Below are positions 23,147 through 31,237 of a DNA stretch of 45,205 bases, one piece after another. Positions within the stretch are counted from its first letter, which is position 1. Each line of letters opens with the position of its first letter. The stretch is from assembly GCA_030639305.1 (NCBI GenBank), contig DAOWCY010000033.1, positions 1 through 45,205 of the forward strand, written 5' to 3'. Origin of the DNA: JAGLQA01 sp023135565. Its GTDB lineage: Bacteria > Acidobacteriota > Aminicenantia > UBA2199. The notes beneath the pieces were generated by a model. The model saw only the letters and a list, made by a program, of their open reading frames with translations, was not told the origin of the DNA and did not search any database. The position numbers and the translations under genes are program-made.

Positions 23147-25669
23147 ATGAAAACCGCGGAAAATTTGAATTCGGACGCTTTGTTAAAGGCAATTCTTCCC
23201 AACCTGGAATCAAAGTATGAATATAAAAAGAAATTAGGCGGCGGATTATTTTCCAACACATACCTGCTGCATCATAAACATTTACAGGAAGACCATGTCC
23301 TGGAGATAATAGATGCAGATTTTATTTTAAGAATTCTAACAAAAGCTCAAGACGAAGACCCCACCCGGGAATTCGAAAAAATACAAAAAAAATATATCGA
23401 AGCGGCACATAAATTCGGCAAAATACACCATCCTAATGTGGCCGAAATATACGATATCGACGTAGTAAAACAGAAAACCCACGGGGTCGAAATACCTTTT
23501 ATTACTATGCAGCATATTGAAGGTGAGCTCCTCAGCACCCTCTTAAAAAAAAAATGGTTCGCGGGCCGGGGAAAAGACCCTGTCAACTGGGAACGCGTTA
23601 ATTCTATATCCGCGGATATCCTGGGCGCTATCGACGCCATGCACACCCGGAGCATCGTTCATATGAATATACGACCTGACAATATCAAAATTGAAAAAAA
23701 AAGCGGGAAAGCAGTCCTGGTCGATTTCGGCATCCCGGCAAACCCGTTGATCAACTCTGAAATGTCATCTCAACCAGGATTTTCGGATATAGCGATATAT
23801 ATGTCGCCGGAACAGTTTGTCGAAGGTGATAATGTCGGGAAAGAGACCGACCTTTACTCCTTCGGCATTATATTATTCGAAATGTTGACCGGCGCCCCCC
23901 CATTTAAAGGCAATTTAGCCGAAATAATGACATCTCATTTCCAGGCTCCTGTACCCGGCATAAGGAAAATCGTCCCCGGATTGCCGGAAGGCATCGATGA
24001 AATCTTATCTAAAGCCCTGGCTAAAAAACCTTCCCAAAGGTATCGAACTTCATGGCAAATTGCAGAAGCTCTCCAGGTAACGATTCCCGGCTCCTCAAAA
24101 TTTATTACTGCCGATTCCTATTCTCCCAGGCCCTTAAGATTTCATACCGCTGGTTTGTGTTTTCCCGGCAAACACTATATGGTAGACCCGCTGAAGCGGT
24201 TAAAGGACGTTGAAGGGCTAATCGAAGAGGAGCTCTATTTCACCCTACATGCCCCGCGTCAAACCGGCAAAACCACCTATCTCCACGCCATGGCCCGCAA
24301 ACTCAACGCTGAAGGGAAATATATCTCAGTAGCCGCCTCATGTGAACGGGCGGGGTACAGGGGTATTACCGTCCGGGAAGCCAATGAAGTCATTATCGAC
24401 AGTATATACAGCGCCGCTACTTTGCAATTACCTGGAAAGCACCGGCCCGAAAACCCCAGGAACAATGCACACACCGATTTAAAAATTTACCTTGAAACAT
24501 GGTCCCTCAACCAACAAAAACCTATCGTATTGTTTTTGGACGAAATCGATTCTTTGTATGATAACGTGCTCATATCGGTCCTGCGCCAACTGCGGGACGG
24601 TTATCAATCCCGGCCCAGCCATTTCCCGTCTTCCATCGTTTTGGTAGGTCTCCGCGATGTGCGCGAGTACAAAGCAGCGATTCGCGAAGGTCAGGAATCC
24701 ATGGGCACCGCTTCTCCATTTAACATAAAATCCGACTCACTGGTTTTGAAAAACTTTCTAAAGCAAGATGTCTACAGCCTCCTGGAACAGCATACCGACG
24801 CAACCGGTCAGGTTTTCCCCGAAGAGGTCAAGGCTGGAATCTACCGCCTCAGCGGCGGCCAGCCCTGGCTCACCAATGCCTTAGCCAGGCAGATCGTTTC
24901 TAAAATACTGGGCGGCGATTATAGCAAACCCATTACCGGTGAGATATTATTCCAGGCCAAGCAGCAGTTGATTTTGCGCCGGGACACTCACTTAGACAGT
25001 TTAGTGGATAAGCTGAAAGAAGACCGGGTCAAGCGCATCGTCCAGGCGATTATTAATGGTGACAATATTGCCTTCGATATTTTGGATGACGATATCGCCT
25101 ATGTCAGGGATTTGGGCATCGTGGCACAATCATCGCCCTTGAAATTTGCCAACCCGATTTATGCGGAGATCGTACCCCGTATCATGGCGTCGCCCATGCA
25201 GGAATTCATCCCCGGAGATATTCAACAGCCCTGGTTTTTAGATGAACAGGGGAAATTGGATGTAGACAAATTGATTAAAGAATTTCAAAATTTTTACCGC
25301 CGCAACAGCGAAGCCTGGTTGAAGCGTTACGAGTACAAAGAATCGGCGCACCATTTACTGTTCATGGCGTTTTTGCAAAGAATAATTAATGCCGGAGGCG
25401 ACATCGTGCGGGAAATGGCGGTAGGAAACGGCAGGATCGATTTGTTGGTAAAATTCAAAAAACAAGAATTCGCATTTGAACTTAAGATCAAACGGGATAA
25501 CTCTACGATAGAAGATGGTAAAAAACAACTGTGCCGGTATTTAGATGGATTGGGACTGCAAGAGGGATATTTGGTGATATTCGACCCCGGGGATAAAGAA
25601 TGGGGAGAGAAACTGTATTTAAAAAAAATCGATTATGAAGGTAAAAAAATTATTTTGGTAGGGCTTTAA
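23147..25669 (+). CDS. Pseudokinase-AAA ATPase-PD-(D/E)XK fusion protein
   Basis: An 840-aa three-part protein. Residues 25-315 have a Ser/Thr kinase fold: glycine loop LGGGLFSNTYL, DFG at 193-195 and SPE at 220-222. The ATP-anchoring lysine is Glu53 (HVLEII), and the catalytic HRD is His-Met-Asn at 172-174, so phosphotransfer is unlikely. Residues 330-690 are an AAA_35-like P-loop ATPase with Walker A APRQTGKTT (369-377) and Walker B IVLFLDEID (460-468). Residues 733-840 are a PD-(D/E)XK nuclease-like domain with Asp765 (GRIDLLV) and Glu778-x-Lys780 (FELKIK). The AAA plus PD-(D/E)XK pairing is common in uncharacterised proteins; a degenerate kinase in front is unusual. Possibly a sensor-switch-effector protein, for example in defence, but this is inference. 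Single gene, own promoter. Confidence 0.85.
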   Translation: MKTAENLNSDALLKAILPNLESKYEYKKKLGGGLFSNTYLLHHKHLQEDHVLEIIDADFILRILTKAQDEDPTREFEKIQKKYIEAAHKFGKIHHPNVAEIYDIDVVKQKTHGVEIPFITMQHIEGELLSTLLKKKWFAGRGKDPVNWERVNSISADILGAIDAMHTRSIVHMNIRPDNIKIEKKSGKAVLVDFGIPANPLINSEMSSQPGFSDIAIYMSPEQFVEGDNVGKETDLYSFGIILFEMLTGAPPFKGNLAEIMTSHFQAPVPGIRKIVPGLPEGIDEILSKALAKKPSQRYRTSWQIAEALQVTIPGSSKFITADSYSPRPLRFHTAGLCFPGKHYMVDPLKRLKDVEGLIEEELYFTLHAPRQTGKTTYLHAMARKLNAEGKYISVAASCERAGYRGITVREANEVIIDSIYSAATLQLPGKHRPENPRNNAHTDLKIYLETWSLNQQKPIVLFLDEIDSLYDNVLISVLRQLRDGYQSRPSHFPSSIVLVGLRDVREYKAAIREGQESMGTASPFNIKSDSLVLKNFLKQDVYSLLEQHTDATGQVFPEEVKAGIYRLSGGQPWLTNALARQIVSKILGGDYSKPITGEILFQAKQQLILRRDTHLDSLVDKLKEDRVKRIVQAIINGDNIAFDILDDDIAYVRDLGIVAQSSPLKFANPIYAEIVPRIMASPMQEFIPGDIQQPWFLDEQGKLDVDKLIKEFQNFYRRNSEAWLKRYEYKESAHHLLFMAFLQRIINAGGDIVREMAVGNGRIDLLVKFKKQEFAFELKIKRDNSTIEDGKKQLCRYLDGLGLQEGYLVIFDPGDKEWGEKLYLKKIDYEGKKIILVGL

Positions 25670-25727
25670 AGAGATTAGCCGTGATTGCTTGAGAAACAGC
25701 CCCTAATCCCCTCTCCACGTGGTGGGG

Positions 25728-26213
25728 CTATTCAGTTATGTCGAAAAAAGCGCCGTAAATCAACCTGTCATTCAAAAAAATAGTATACCGGTATTTCCCG
25801 GCGGTTAGACCCGCCACACTGTCGAAAAAAAGAATGTACTCGTAATACTGCCCATCCTCACCGAAACTAAACACTTTCCGCTTTACCCTTTTACCTTCTT
25901 TATCGTAAAAACTTACCGCCAATTCGCCGCTGTTCTCAAGCTCCCGGATTTCCAGCAAAAAAAAGAAAGGCGACTTGATCCGCTCATCCGCGAATTTCTC
26001 TTTCTCCAACTCGCCGCCCACATTCTCTATTTTTTTGAAAAAAGAGAGTTCCGCCACATAGGGAGTTTCGAGATAAGGAAGCTGCGCCATTTTTACCCCG
26101 CAGCCCGAAAACAAGAGCAGAAGTGTCGTTAAGAGTGCGGCGCACCCGGCCCATGAGGGGAGAAGTCTTTTTAAAAAGATACTACTTTTACAAAAAATCT
26201 TTTTAATGCTAAT
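25728..26213 (-). CDS. Small predicted lipoprotein, probable ATT start
   Basis: From the TTG at 26114 the frame gives 128 aa, but that start would leave out the signal peptide. The frame stays open further upstream and encodes a basic stretch, then AALLTTLLLLFSGC, a good lipobox. The only well-placed initiation site is ATT at 26213-26211, which has a perfect AAGGAGG 6 nt upstream, inside the end of the LptD-like gene. That yields 161 aa. The mature part is beta-rich (LAVSFYDKEGKRVKRKVFSF, YRYTIFLNDRLIYGAFFDI). A GGC-loop hairpin repeat (26135-26160) lies inside the signal-peptide region. Last gene of the envelope operon, function unknown. Confidence 0.6.
   Translation of the reverse strand: MSIKKIFCKSSIFLKRLLPSWAGCAALLTTLLLLFSGCGVKMAQLPYLETPYVAELSFFKKIENVGGELEKEKFADERIKSPFFFLLEIRELENSGELAVSFYDKEGKRVKRKVFSFGEDGQYYEYILFFDSVAGLTAGKYRYTIFLNDRLIYGAFFDITE
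26135..26160 (+). repeat. GGC-loop hairpin element within a signal-peptide region
   Basis: gtgc-ggc-gcac followed by ccggcccatgagggg, matching the CCTATGAGGGG core of the family. It is read in frame by the minus-strand lipoprotein gene, adding about eight residues (PSWAGCAA) between the basic and hydrophobic parts of the signal. Confidence 0.65.
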
Positions 26214-27973
26214 GAGTAACCTCCTTGCAATTTGGCATTATGCATGATCTTTTTTTCTAAAAAAAGTTCCAGGGTCTGCAGCCTGCTGCCATCTTTGTAA
26301 TAAAGCGCTAATGTGGAAAAAACAAAACCGGCCGGCAGGTTCACTTTTCCCGATAAAGAAATATTCTCTAAAGCCAACTCGTTGTTCCAATAAAAACGCA
26401 AATAAAAAGAGTACCGCGCCGGGTTGATCAACTCTAAATTCACATTCAGGTTCTGCGTATTGCTTCCTTCCACGTAAAAGTTTTTCGACCGGTAACGGGA
26501 AGCCAGCGCATAAGCCAGCGAAGCTTTAAATTTCCCCATCTTTTTTTCTAAAGCAAGCTGGTAATTAAAATCGGTGAAGTTCTCTTCGCTGCTGTCCCAG
26601 ATATGATTAAAACTAAAAGATGGCGCCAGCGTAAAACCGAAAGGCAGCAGCGCTCCCTTAGACGCCATCACCCCGTTGACTCCCGGGGAGGTGCGGTTAA
26701 TGCTCTCCCGGCCCGAAGGAATGGCGGAAAACATATAAAAAGTAGACAGGTCGATGGTCACGTTTTTATCTAAAAAATTAAGCGTACTCAGCCTGACATT
26801 GGCCGAGAAATTCTGCCTGATAGCCGCATCCAGCATATTCTTCGAGAAATTGTAATTGGTAGAAAAAGCAGCGATGGAAGTATTAAAATTCATGGATGTG
26901 GAAAAATCCTCCGTATCGGAATTATAGTTCTCTTTGATAATTTTTCTACTCCAACTCATGTTCAAGCCCACCTTTTTCAGCAGGTAAACGGGAGTAGACA
27001 CCCCGTAGGAATAACTCTGCTTTAAGTTGTGGGTAAAACTAAAAGTAGGACCTAAGAATAATATTTTTTTTACCGTAAAATTCGACACAAACTGGAAAAA
27101 GGCCGGCATTTTCTCCCTTCCGCTGACAGTTTGCGACAGCGAGTAATTAAAATGTTTGAAATCCCTGCGGTGATTGAAACTGAGGTTGTAAGACTTATCG
27201 CCCGTGTTCAGCAAAGTAGAGAAATTAAGGAAACTCTTTTTCTTGGCCAAAAGATCGCTGCTGCCGGAGAAAAGGATGCCCCGTTTCGACCCGTCGTCTA
27301 TGCCCAGCAGTTTTTTTTCGTATAATTTGACGTCGAAATCCCCTTTTATGAATTTTCCCCGCAGCCGCAGCAGGAAGGTCACCGCCAGTCCTTCCAAACC
27401 GAACACATTCAGGTTCTTGAAATAGACCATGGTTTTTTCCGGCGTATTTCCTCTTTTGATGGTGAAACTCTTGATAGGCACCGTGGGCAGGCCCACAATA
27501 TAGGGGATAATGGTTTTGGCTTTGATTTTTTTGTACTTATCGATGCGGAACTCCCGGAACTCGAAGTATAGTTCCAGGTTTTTTAGTTCTTTCGGGGCGT
27601 ATTTTTTTAAAATATCGTTTAGTTCTTTGCTGCCCTCCTTGATAACTTTGTCGGAAAAGGTCTCGTAGAGCAATTTTATAGGAAAAGCAGTAAAAAAAAG
27701 GGCCTGGCAGGTTTTTTTCTCTTTGCCTTTTTTAACCGAAACGGCGCCGTAGACCACTCCCCGCAGGCTGTTGACATCTAAGTAGAGCACATCTCCTTTT
27801 ATTAAGACGTCGGCGCTTTTCAGGGTAATATTGCCCGCGCCGTAGATATAGCTTTTTTCGTCGCTGTAAAGAAAATAGTCCCCTTTGCAGTGTATAGAAG
27901 CGGCGGCTTGCAGCACATTCGGCAGGGCGGCAATCAGCAAACTAAGGCAGAGTAATCGTATAAAGTTTCCCAT
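26171..27973 (-). CDS. LptD/OstA-like outer-membrane beta-barrel protein
   Basis: A 600-aa protein with a Sec signal (LLCLSLLIAALPNVLQAAA), then an OstA-like periplasmic domain of about 100 residues (HCKGDYFLYSDEKSYIYGAG). A long C-terminal region of alternating beta-strands ends in aromatic-rich RFFVKVVSF, the usual barrel-terminal signature. In known LptD proteins this arrangement places lipopolysaccharide in the outer leaflet. At 600 aa it is at the short end for LptD, so it may be a paralogue rather than the essential copy. It overlaps the preceding gene by 32 nt and the following lipoprotein by about 43 nt. Confidence 0.82.
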   Translation of the reverse strand: MGNFIRLLCLSLLIAALPNVLQAAASIHCKGDYFLYSDEKSYIYGAGNITLKSADVLIKGDVLYLDVNSLRGVVYGAVSVKKGKEKKTCQALFFTAFPIKLLYETFSDKVIKEGSKELNDILKKYAPKELKNLELYFEFREFRIDKYKKIKAKTIIPYIVGLPTVPIKSFTIKRGNTPEKTMVYFKNLNVFGLEGLAVTFLLRLRGKFIKGDFDVKLYEKKLLGIDDGSKRGILFSGSSDLLAKKKSFLNFSTLLNTGDKSYNLSFNHRRDFKHFNYSLSQTVSGREKMPAFFQFVSNFTVKKILFLGPTFSFTHNLKQSYSYGVSTPVYLLKKVGLNMSWSRKIIKENYNSDTEDFSTSMNFNTSIAAFSTNYNFSKNMLDAAIRQNFSANVRLSTLNFLDKNVTIDLSTFYMFSAIPSGRESINRTSPGVNGVMASKGALLPFGFTLAPSFSFNHIWDSSEENFTDFNYQLALEKKMGKFKASLAYALASRYRSKNFYVEGSNTQNLNVNLELINPARYSFYLRFYWNNELALENISLSGKVNLPAGFVFSTLALYYKDGSRLQTLELFLEKKIMHNAKLQGGYSLALKRFFVKVVSF

Positions 27974-28691
27974 CTAAAGTCAAAAGGTACACATAGTCGC
28001 GGTGGTCCACGGTAATGCCGGCGGCGGCCCCGGCAGGTGAGCGGAACACATTAATAATAGAACCGGTTTTGGCAAAATAGTAGATCGACTCGGAGTTCAG
28101 GTCTGTTACCAGCAGACCTCCTTTGTAGATTTCGATACCACCTATGTCTAAGCCCGGCACCTGGAACAGGAGGGCCGCCGCGCCGCTCTGCGGATCGTAT
28201 TCGAAAAATCCGCTGGAGCGTAGATCGTAGGCTATCAACAGTCCGGGGTTGTCGCCGGCGGTCAAAAAACCGGGGTATAAGTCCGCGGTGGATATCCGGT
28301 TTAATATTTCGCCGGAAAGGGGGTCTAAGGAGTAGATGATGTTTTCGCCCCCGCACAGGTACAGCGAATCCTCGAAAATAGTGACCCCGCTGCCCCCTTC
28401 GGCAGGTACGCTGCGGATAATGATCCCCGACTCCATATCGAAAGCATCTAAACTGCCGTACTGGCTGGTTTTCCAGAATTTTTCGCCATCGCAGCAGATA
28501 TCGCCTTTGCCGCTTAGAGTAGTTGAGGTCACTTTGATAATTTTGACCGTCTCCACTGAAGCGTCGGGGTCTAAAGGATTATTAAAAACGATATCTTTAC
28601 AGCAGTTCAAGGCCAGCAGGGCCAGGAAGCTAAAAGCTGTAATAGACGCCGATATTAATTTGTTGGTTGGCAATTTCACCTTTAATACCAC
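27942..28691 (-). CDS. Propeller-like lipoprotein of the envelope operon
   Basis: A 249-aa protein with a lipoprotein signal ending in FLALLALNC, followed by FNNPLDPDA, a motif often seen just after the lipid anchor. The rest is a set of short beta-blades (YLCGGENIIYSLDPLSG, LLVTDLNSESIYYFAKTG, GITVDHRDYVYLLTLDGKL), like a partial beta-propeller. The first start is GTG at 28691; a second GTG at 28679 sits 8 nt after ggtgg and may be the true one. It overlaps both neighbours. The role is unknown, but the position suggests a partner of the LptD-like barrel. Confidence 0.75.
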   Translation of the reverse strand: MVLKVKLPTNKLISASITAFSFLALLALNCCKDIVFNNPLDPDASVETVKIIKVTSTTLSGKGDICCDGEKFWKTSQYGSLDAFDMESGIIIRSVPAEGGSGVTIFEDSLYLCGGENIIYSLDPLSGEILNRISTADLYPGFLTAGDNPGLLIAYDLRSSGFFEYDPQSGAAALLFQVPGLDIGGIEIYKGGLLVTDLNSESIYYFAKTGSIINVFRSPAGAAAGITVDHRDYVYLLTLDGKLYTITLP

Positions 28692-29106
28692 CTTTTTTAT
28701 TTTTAAAAAGTTTAAGATCCAGCAGGTGGATCAGCCAAGTTCCTAATGCACCTGCGATGTACAGGTTTCTTTTTTTGAATTTTTTTTCTGTTTCTTTCCT
28801 GAGTGCGATGACCTCAGCCTTGTCGGTGGAATTCAAATATTGTTCGTACAGGTCGTTACCTTTTTTATTTGCTGCCAAAGCGCTTAGCACGGCAGCGGTA
28901 AAAGCGCAGAACAGCAGGGTTCCTTTGATCGTTTTTTTAGATTTTAGTTGATAGAGGCCAGGTATCAGTTTGGTAATCGAGACCGGTTGGCCCTCTTTTT
29001 TTTCTTCCGGTTGGGGCGCGGTATTTTTATCCGCTGCCCCGCATAGGAGGTGGACAAAACAAAAAAACAGGAACGCTGCCGTCCATTTTTGCAAGCTATT
29101 GTGCAT
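28630..29106 (-). CDS. DUF5683-like membrane protein
   Basis: A 158-aa protein with a signal peptide or first helix (AAFLFFCFVHLLCGA). A block SITKLIPGLYQLKSKKTIKG opens two closely spaced helices (TLLFCAFTAAVLSALAAN and LYIAGALGTWLIHLLDL). The pattern PGxxQ...KG followed by two helices is that of DUF5683-type proteins often found beside outer-membrane machinery. It is the first gene of the minus-strand envelope operon, with a leaderless promoter directly before it, and overlaps the next gene by 62 nt. Confidence 0.72.
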   Translation of the reverse strand: MHNSLQKWTAAFLFFCFVHLLCGAADKNTAPQPEEKKEGQPVSITKLIPGLYQLKSKKTIKGTLLFCAFTAAVLSALAANKKGNDLYEQYLNSTDKAEVIALRKETEKKFKKRNLYIAGALGTWLIHLLDLKLFKNKKGGIKGEIANQQINIGVYYSF

Positions 29107-29111
29107 ATCTA

Positions 29112-29140
29112 ATGATATACTTTTTCTCCCAAAAATTCAA
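29112..29140 (-). promoter_or_regulatory. Leaderless promoter of the envelope operon
   Basis: TTGAAT (29140-29135), 17-nt spacer, TATCAT (29117-29112), then 5 nt to the ATG at 29106. No ribosome site could fit in the leader. Confidence 0.65.
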
Positions 29141-29333
29141 CCCCGTACGCACGGGGAGGCGTTGAGCCGTTTCACGGCAGGGAGTGCTTTTGATTCTAAA
29201 TAAATAAAAGCCCCGTACGCACGGGGAGGCGATGAGCCGCTTCGCGGCAGGGAGCGCCTTTGATTTTCACTCATCAAAAGTTTTGATTAAACTTTTTCAA
29301 AAGTTTAGCCCCCGGCAGGGCCGCCGGAGGCAA
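29141..29333 (+). repeat. Tandem 70-bp two-hairpin elements plus an A-type copy
   Basis: Two units start with ccccgtacgcacgggg at 29141 and 29211 (70-bp period). The second hairpin is gccgt-ttc-acggc in unit 1 (29166-29178) and gccgc-ttc-gcggc in unit 2 (29236-29248), a compensatory base-pair change between near-identical units. An A-type copy follows at 29271-29333. Confidence 0.85.
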
Positions 29334-29515
29334 GAGCGCTTTTGATTCTTCCCCCCCCACTCGTGCCCCAACAGTTCCGATGAATTCGGCAGTCGCGACC
29401 GCCGTTTCTAATAACTGGAAATGGAACCTATTTGTGATTTTAAACGTAGTAATAGATGCAGGAAGATATTCTTGGGGCAGCCCCGGGAATATCAAATCAA
29501 CACAGGAGAATAACT

Positions 29516-29806
29516 ATGACTGAAGAAAAGAAAAACAAAAAAACAAAAAAGGAAGAATTTAGCCTCAGCGGTGGCGAGATTATCGACAAGATGAAATCTC
29601 TGCTCCATGAAGGCAATATTCGCCGCATCACCATTAAAAACGAAGAAGGCAAAGAACTCATCGAAATCCCCCTAACTTTAGGGATCGTAGGAGCCGCTTT
29701 AGCCCCGGCCCTGGCTGCTGTAGGAGCTATTGCCGCCTTAGTTACCAAGATGACCATCGTGGTAGAGAAGATCGACGAAGAGAAGACCGACGTAGAAAAG
29801 AAGTAA
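29516..29806 (+). CDS. DUF4342-like small protein
   Basis: A 96-aa protein: a charged N-terminus (EEKKNKKTKKEEF), a helix-strand region (GEIIDKMKSLLHEGNIRRIT) and a single hydrophobic segment (LGIVGAALAPALAAVGAIAALV). This matches DUF4342, small proteins often found with stress or envelope genes. ATG at 29516 is preferred because aggag lies 8 nt before it; the same frame continues 20 codons upstream without a good site. It is likely membrane-associated, with its charged N-terminus in the cytoplasm. Confidence 0.75.
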   Translation: MTEEKKNKKTKKEEFSLSGGEIIDKMKSLLHEGNIRRITIKNEEGKELIEIPLTLGIVGAALAPALAAVGAIAALVTKMTIVVEKIDEEKTDVEKK

Positions 29807-29828
29807 ACCCAGTCCTCTGCCCGAACAA

Positions 29829-29945
29829 GCCCGCGGCGCGGGCAGCCTATAAGGGGCTTTCGAGAAACAGAAAAGCGTATCGCTCATGAAAAGTTTTGGG
29901 AGTCCGGAACCCTTTTTCAAAAGGGTTTTGGCCGCCGGAGGCAGA
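29829..29945 (+). repeat. GGC-loop hairpin element plus A-type fragment
   Basis: Stem gcccgc/gcgggc around ggc (29829-29843), then agcctataaggggctttcgag. Next comes aaaagttttgggagtccgg and a stem accctttttcaaaagggtt, then ggccgccggaggca. Confidence 0.78.
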
Positions 29946-30052
29946 GTAATTTCATAGCAGCGTAAGTTTATTAGTAACTTTCTTGTTAACCTCGAGGACA
30001 TGCCGGACGTTGTATAGTATGAGAAACAAAAAAACCGAAAACGGAGGTTAAA

Positions 30053-30487
30053 ATGCAAATCACTGAAGTAGTCGTAATGCTCGGCATGTTTGTTTTTTGG
30101 GCATGGGTCGTCTATATTATCCTGGAGTGGCGCAGGATGAAACATAAGAGCCAGATGCAGCACAAGATCATCGAAAAATTCGGCGCTGTCCAGGAACTTA
30201 ACGATTTTCTCCAGAGCGAAAGCGGGAACAAGTTTATGAATTTCCTGACTATCGGAGGCACCGGCCCCAAAGAGAAACTCCTCTCTTCTATCTCGAAAGG
30301 TGTTATACTTTCGATTGTGGGCGCTGCCTTTTTTGTCATCGGCCCTTTCTTTTCAGAATTTACCAAAGATGTCAGGCTTTTCCAGGCCATCGGCATAGTT
30401 GTGATCGCGCTTGGCGTCGGTTTTCTCGTATCCACCTTTATTTCTTACCAGCTCAGTAAGAAATGGGGTCTGATCAAACCGGAATAA
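30053..30487 (+). CDS. Small membrane protein, DUF6249-like
   Basis: A 144-aa protein with three hydrophobic helices: about 5-24 (VVVMLGMFVFWAWVVYIIL), 84-102 and 113-132. A basic cytoplasmic loop EWRRMKHKSQMQHKIIEKFG follows the first helix. The layout resembles DUF6249 proteins, which are often encoded near sigma/anti-sigma genes. Its ATG has cggagg 5 nt upstream. An ECF sigma factor begins 105 nt later, so the two may be coregulated. Confidence 0.68.
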   Translation: MQITEVVVMLGMFVFWAWVVYIILEWRRMKHKSQMQHKIIEKFGAVQELNDFLQSESGNKFMNFLTIGGTGPKEKLLSSISKGVILSIVGAAFFVIGPFFSEFTKDVRLFQAIGIVVIALGVGFLVSTFISYQLSKKWGLIKPE

Positions 30488-30592
30488 AAGGAAATTTAGG
30501 AGCTTGTTGTGGGGAGATTGGGCGCGTGCCGCCCGGTCTCAATCCCACCGCAAACCACTCATGGACTGCCACCCAGAGGTAAGTGAAACAAA

Positions 30593-31237
30593 ATGATGTT
30601 ACAACTTTTAGACAGAGCGTTCCCGCGGAAAATAAACAGTACGGGAGCGGAAGATTCCCGGGGGGGACAGCGTCCCCAGCCAATAAGCCGTTCCGCGGCT
30701 GGAGGCGCCGACCCTTACCTGAAAAAATTGTGGAAAGAATCTTTTAAGGAATTTTATAAAAAATATTCCCGGGCCTTGTGGTTTTATATTTACAAAACCT
30801 GCGGCGACGAAAGTATGGCGGATGATGTGTTTCAGGAGACTTTCTACCGCTACCTACGCGCCGAACCGGTGCGGTTGAACGAATACCAACAGAAAGCCTA
30901 CCTCTACAAAGTCGCCTACCGGTTGATTATCGACCAAAAACGGAAACAGAAGACAGAACGGGAGAAGCCCTCGGAAGCAGGATTTGAAATTAAAATCGAA
31001 GAAAGTAAAGAAAAAGAAATCTATATGGCCTTAGATATGGAGAAAACCTTCAAATTACTCAAACCGGCGGAACGGCATCTCCTCTGGTTGGCTTACGTGG
31101 AAGATTATAGTCACAAGGAGATCGCCGACATCACCGGGGCAAAAGAAAAAAGCATTAAAGTGCAATTATTCCGGGTAAAGAAAAAATTCGCCGCTGTGCT
31201 CAAGCAAAAAGGATACAGCGGGGAGGTATCACAATGA
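30593..31237 (+). CDS. ECF-family RNA polymerase sigma factor
   Basis: A 214-aa sigma70-family factor. Region 2 is at about 55-115 (ALWFYIYKTCGDESMADDVF, then QETFYRYL), and region 4 at about 150-205 (LKPAERHLLWLAYVEDYSHK, then a helix-turn-helix ending in IKVQLFRVKKKF). It should direct polymerase to a small regulon. Residues 17-42 (SRGGQRPQPISRSAAGG) come from a hairpin repeat copy at 30663-30700 and are not part of any sigma domain. The stop overlaps the ATG of the anti-sigma reading frame (ATGA), with ggggagg ahead of it. Confidence 0.88.
   Translation: MMLQLLDRAFPRKINSTGAEDSRGGQRPQPISRSAAGGADPYLKKLWKESFKEFYKKYSRALWFYIYKTCGDESMADDVFQETFYRYLRAEPVRLNEYQQKAYLYKVAYRLIIDQKRKQKTEREKPSEAGFEIKIEESKEKEIYMALDMEKTFKLLKPAERHLLWLAYVEDYSHKEIADITGAKEKSIKVQLFRVKKKFAAVLKQKGYSGEVSQ
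30663..30700 (+). repeat. Two-hairpin element inside the sigma factor gene
   Basis: Stem ggggac-agc-gtcccc (30663-30677), spacer agccaata, second hairpin agccg-ttccg-cggct (30686-30700). It is read in frame as an N-terminal extension of the sigma factor. Confidence 0.72.

Noticed and set aside
28051..28356. 101-codon minus-strand frame inside the propeller lipoprotein gene
   Set aside because: It is a shifted frame of a gene with a clear lipoprotein signal and shows no family features.
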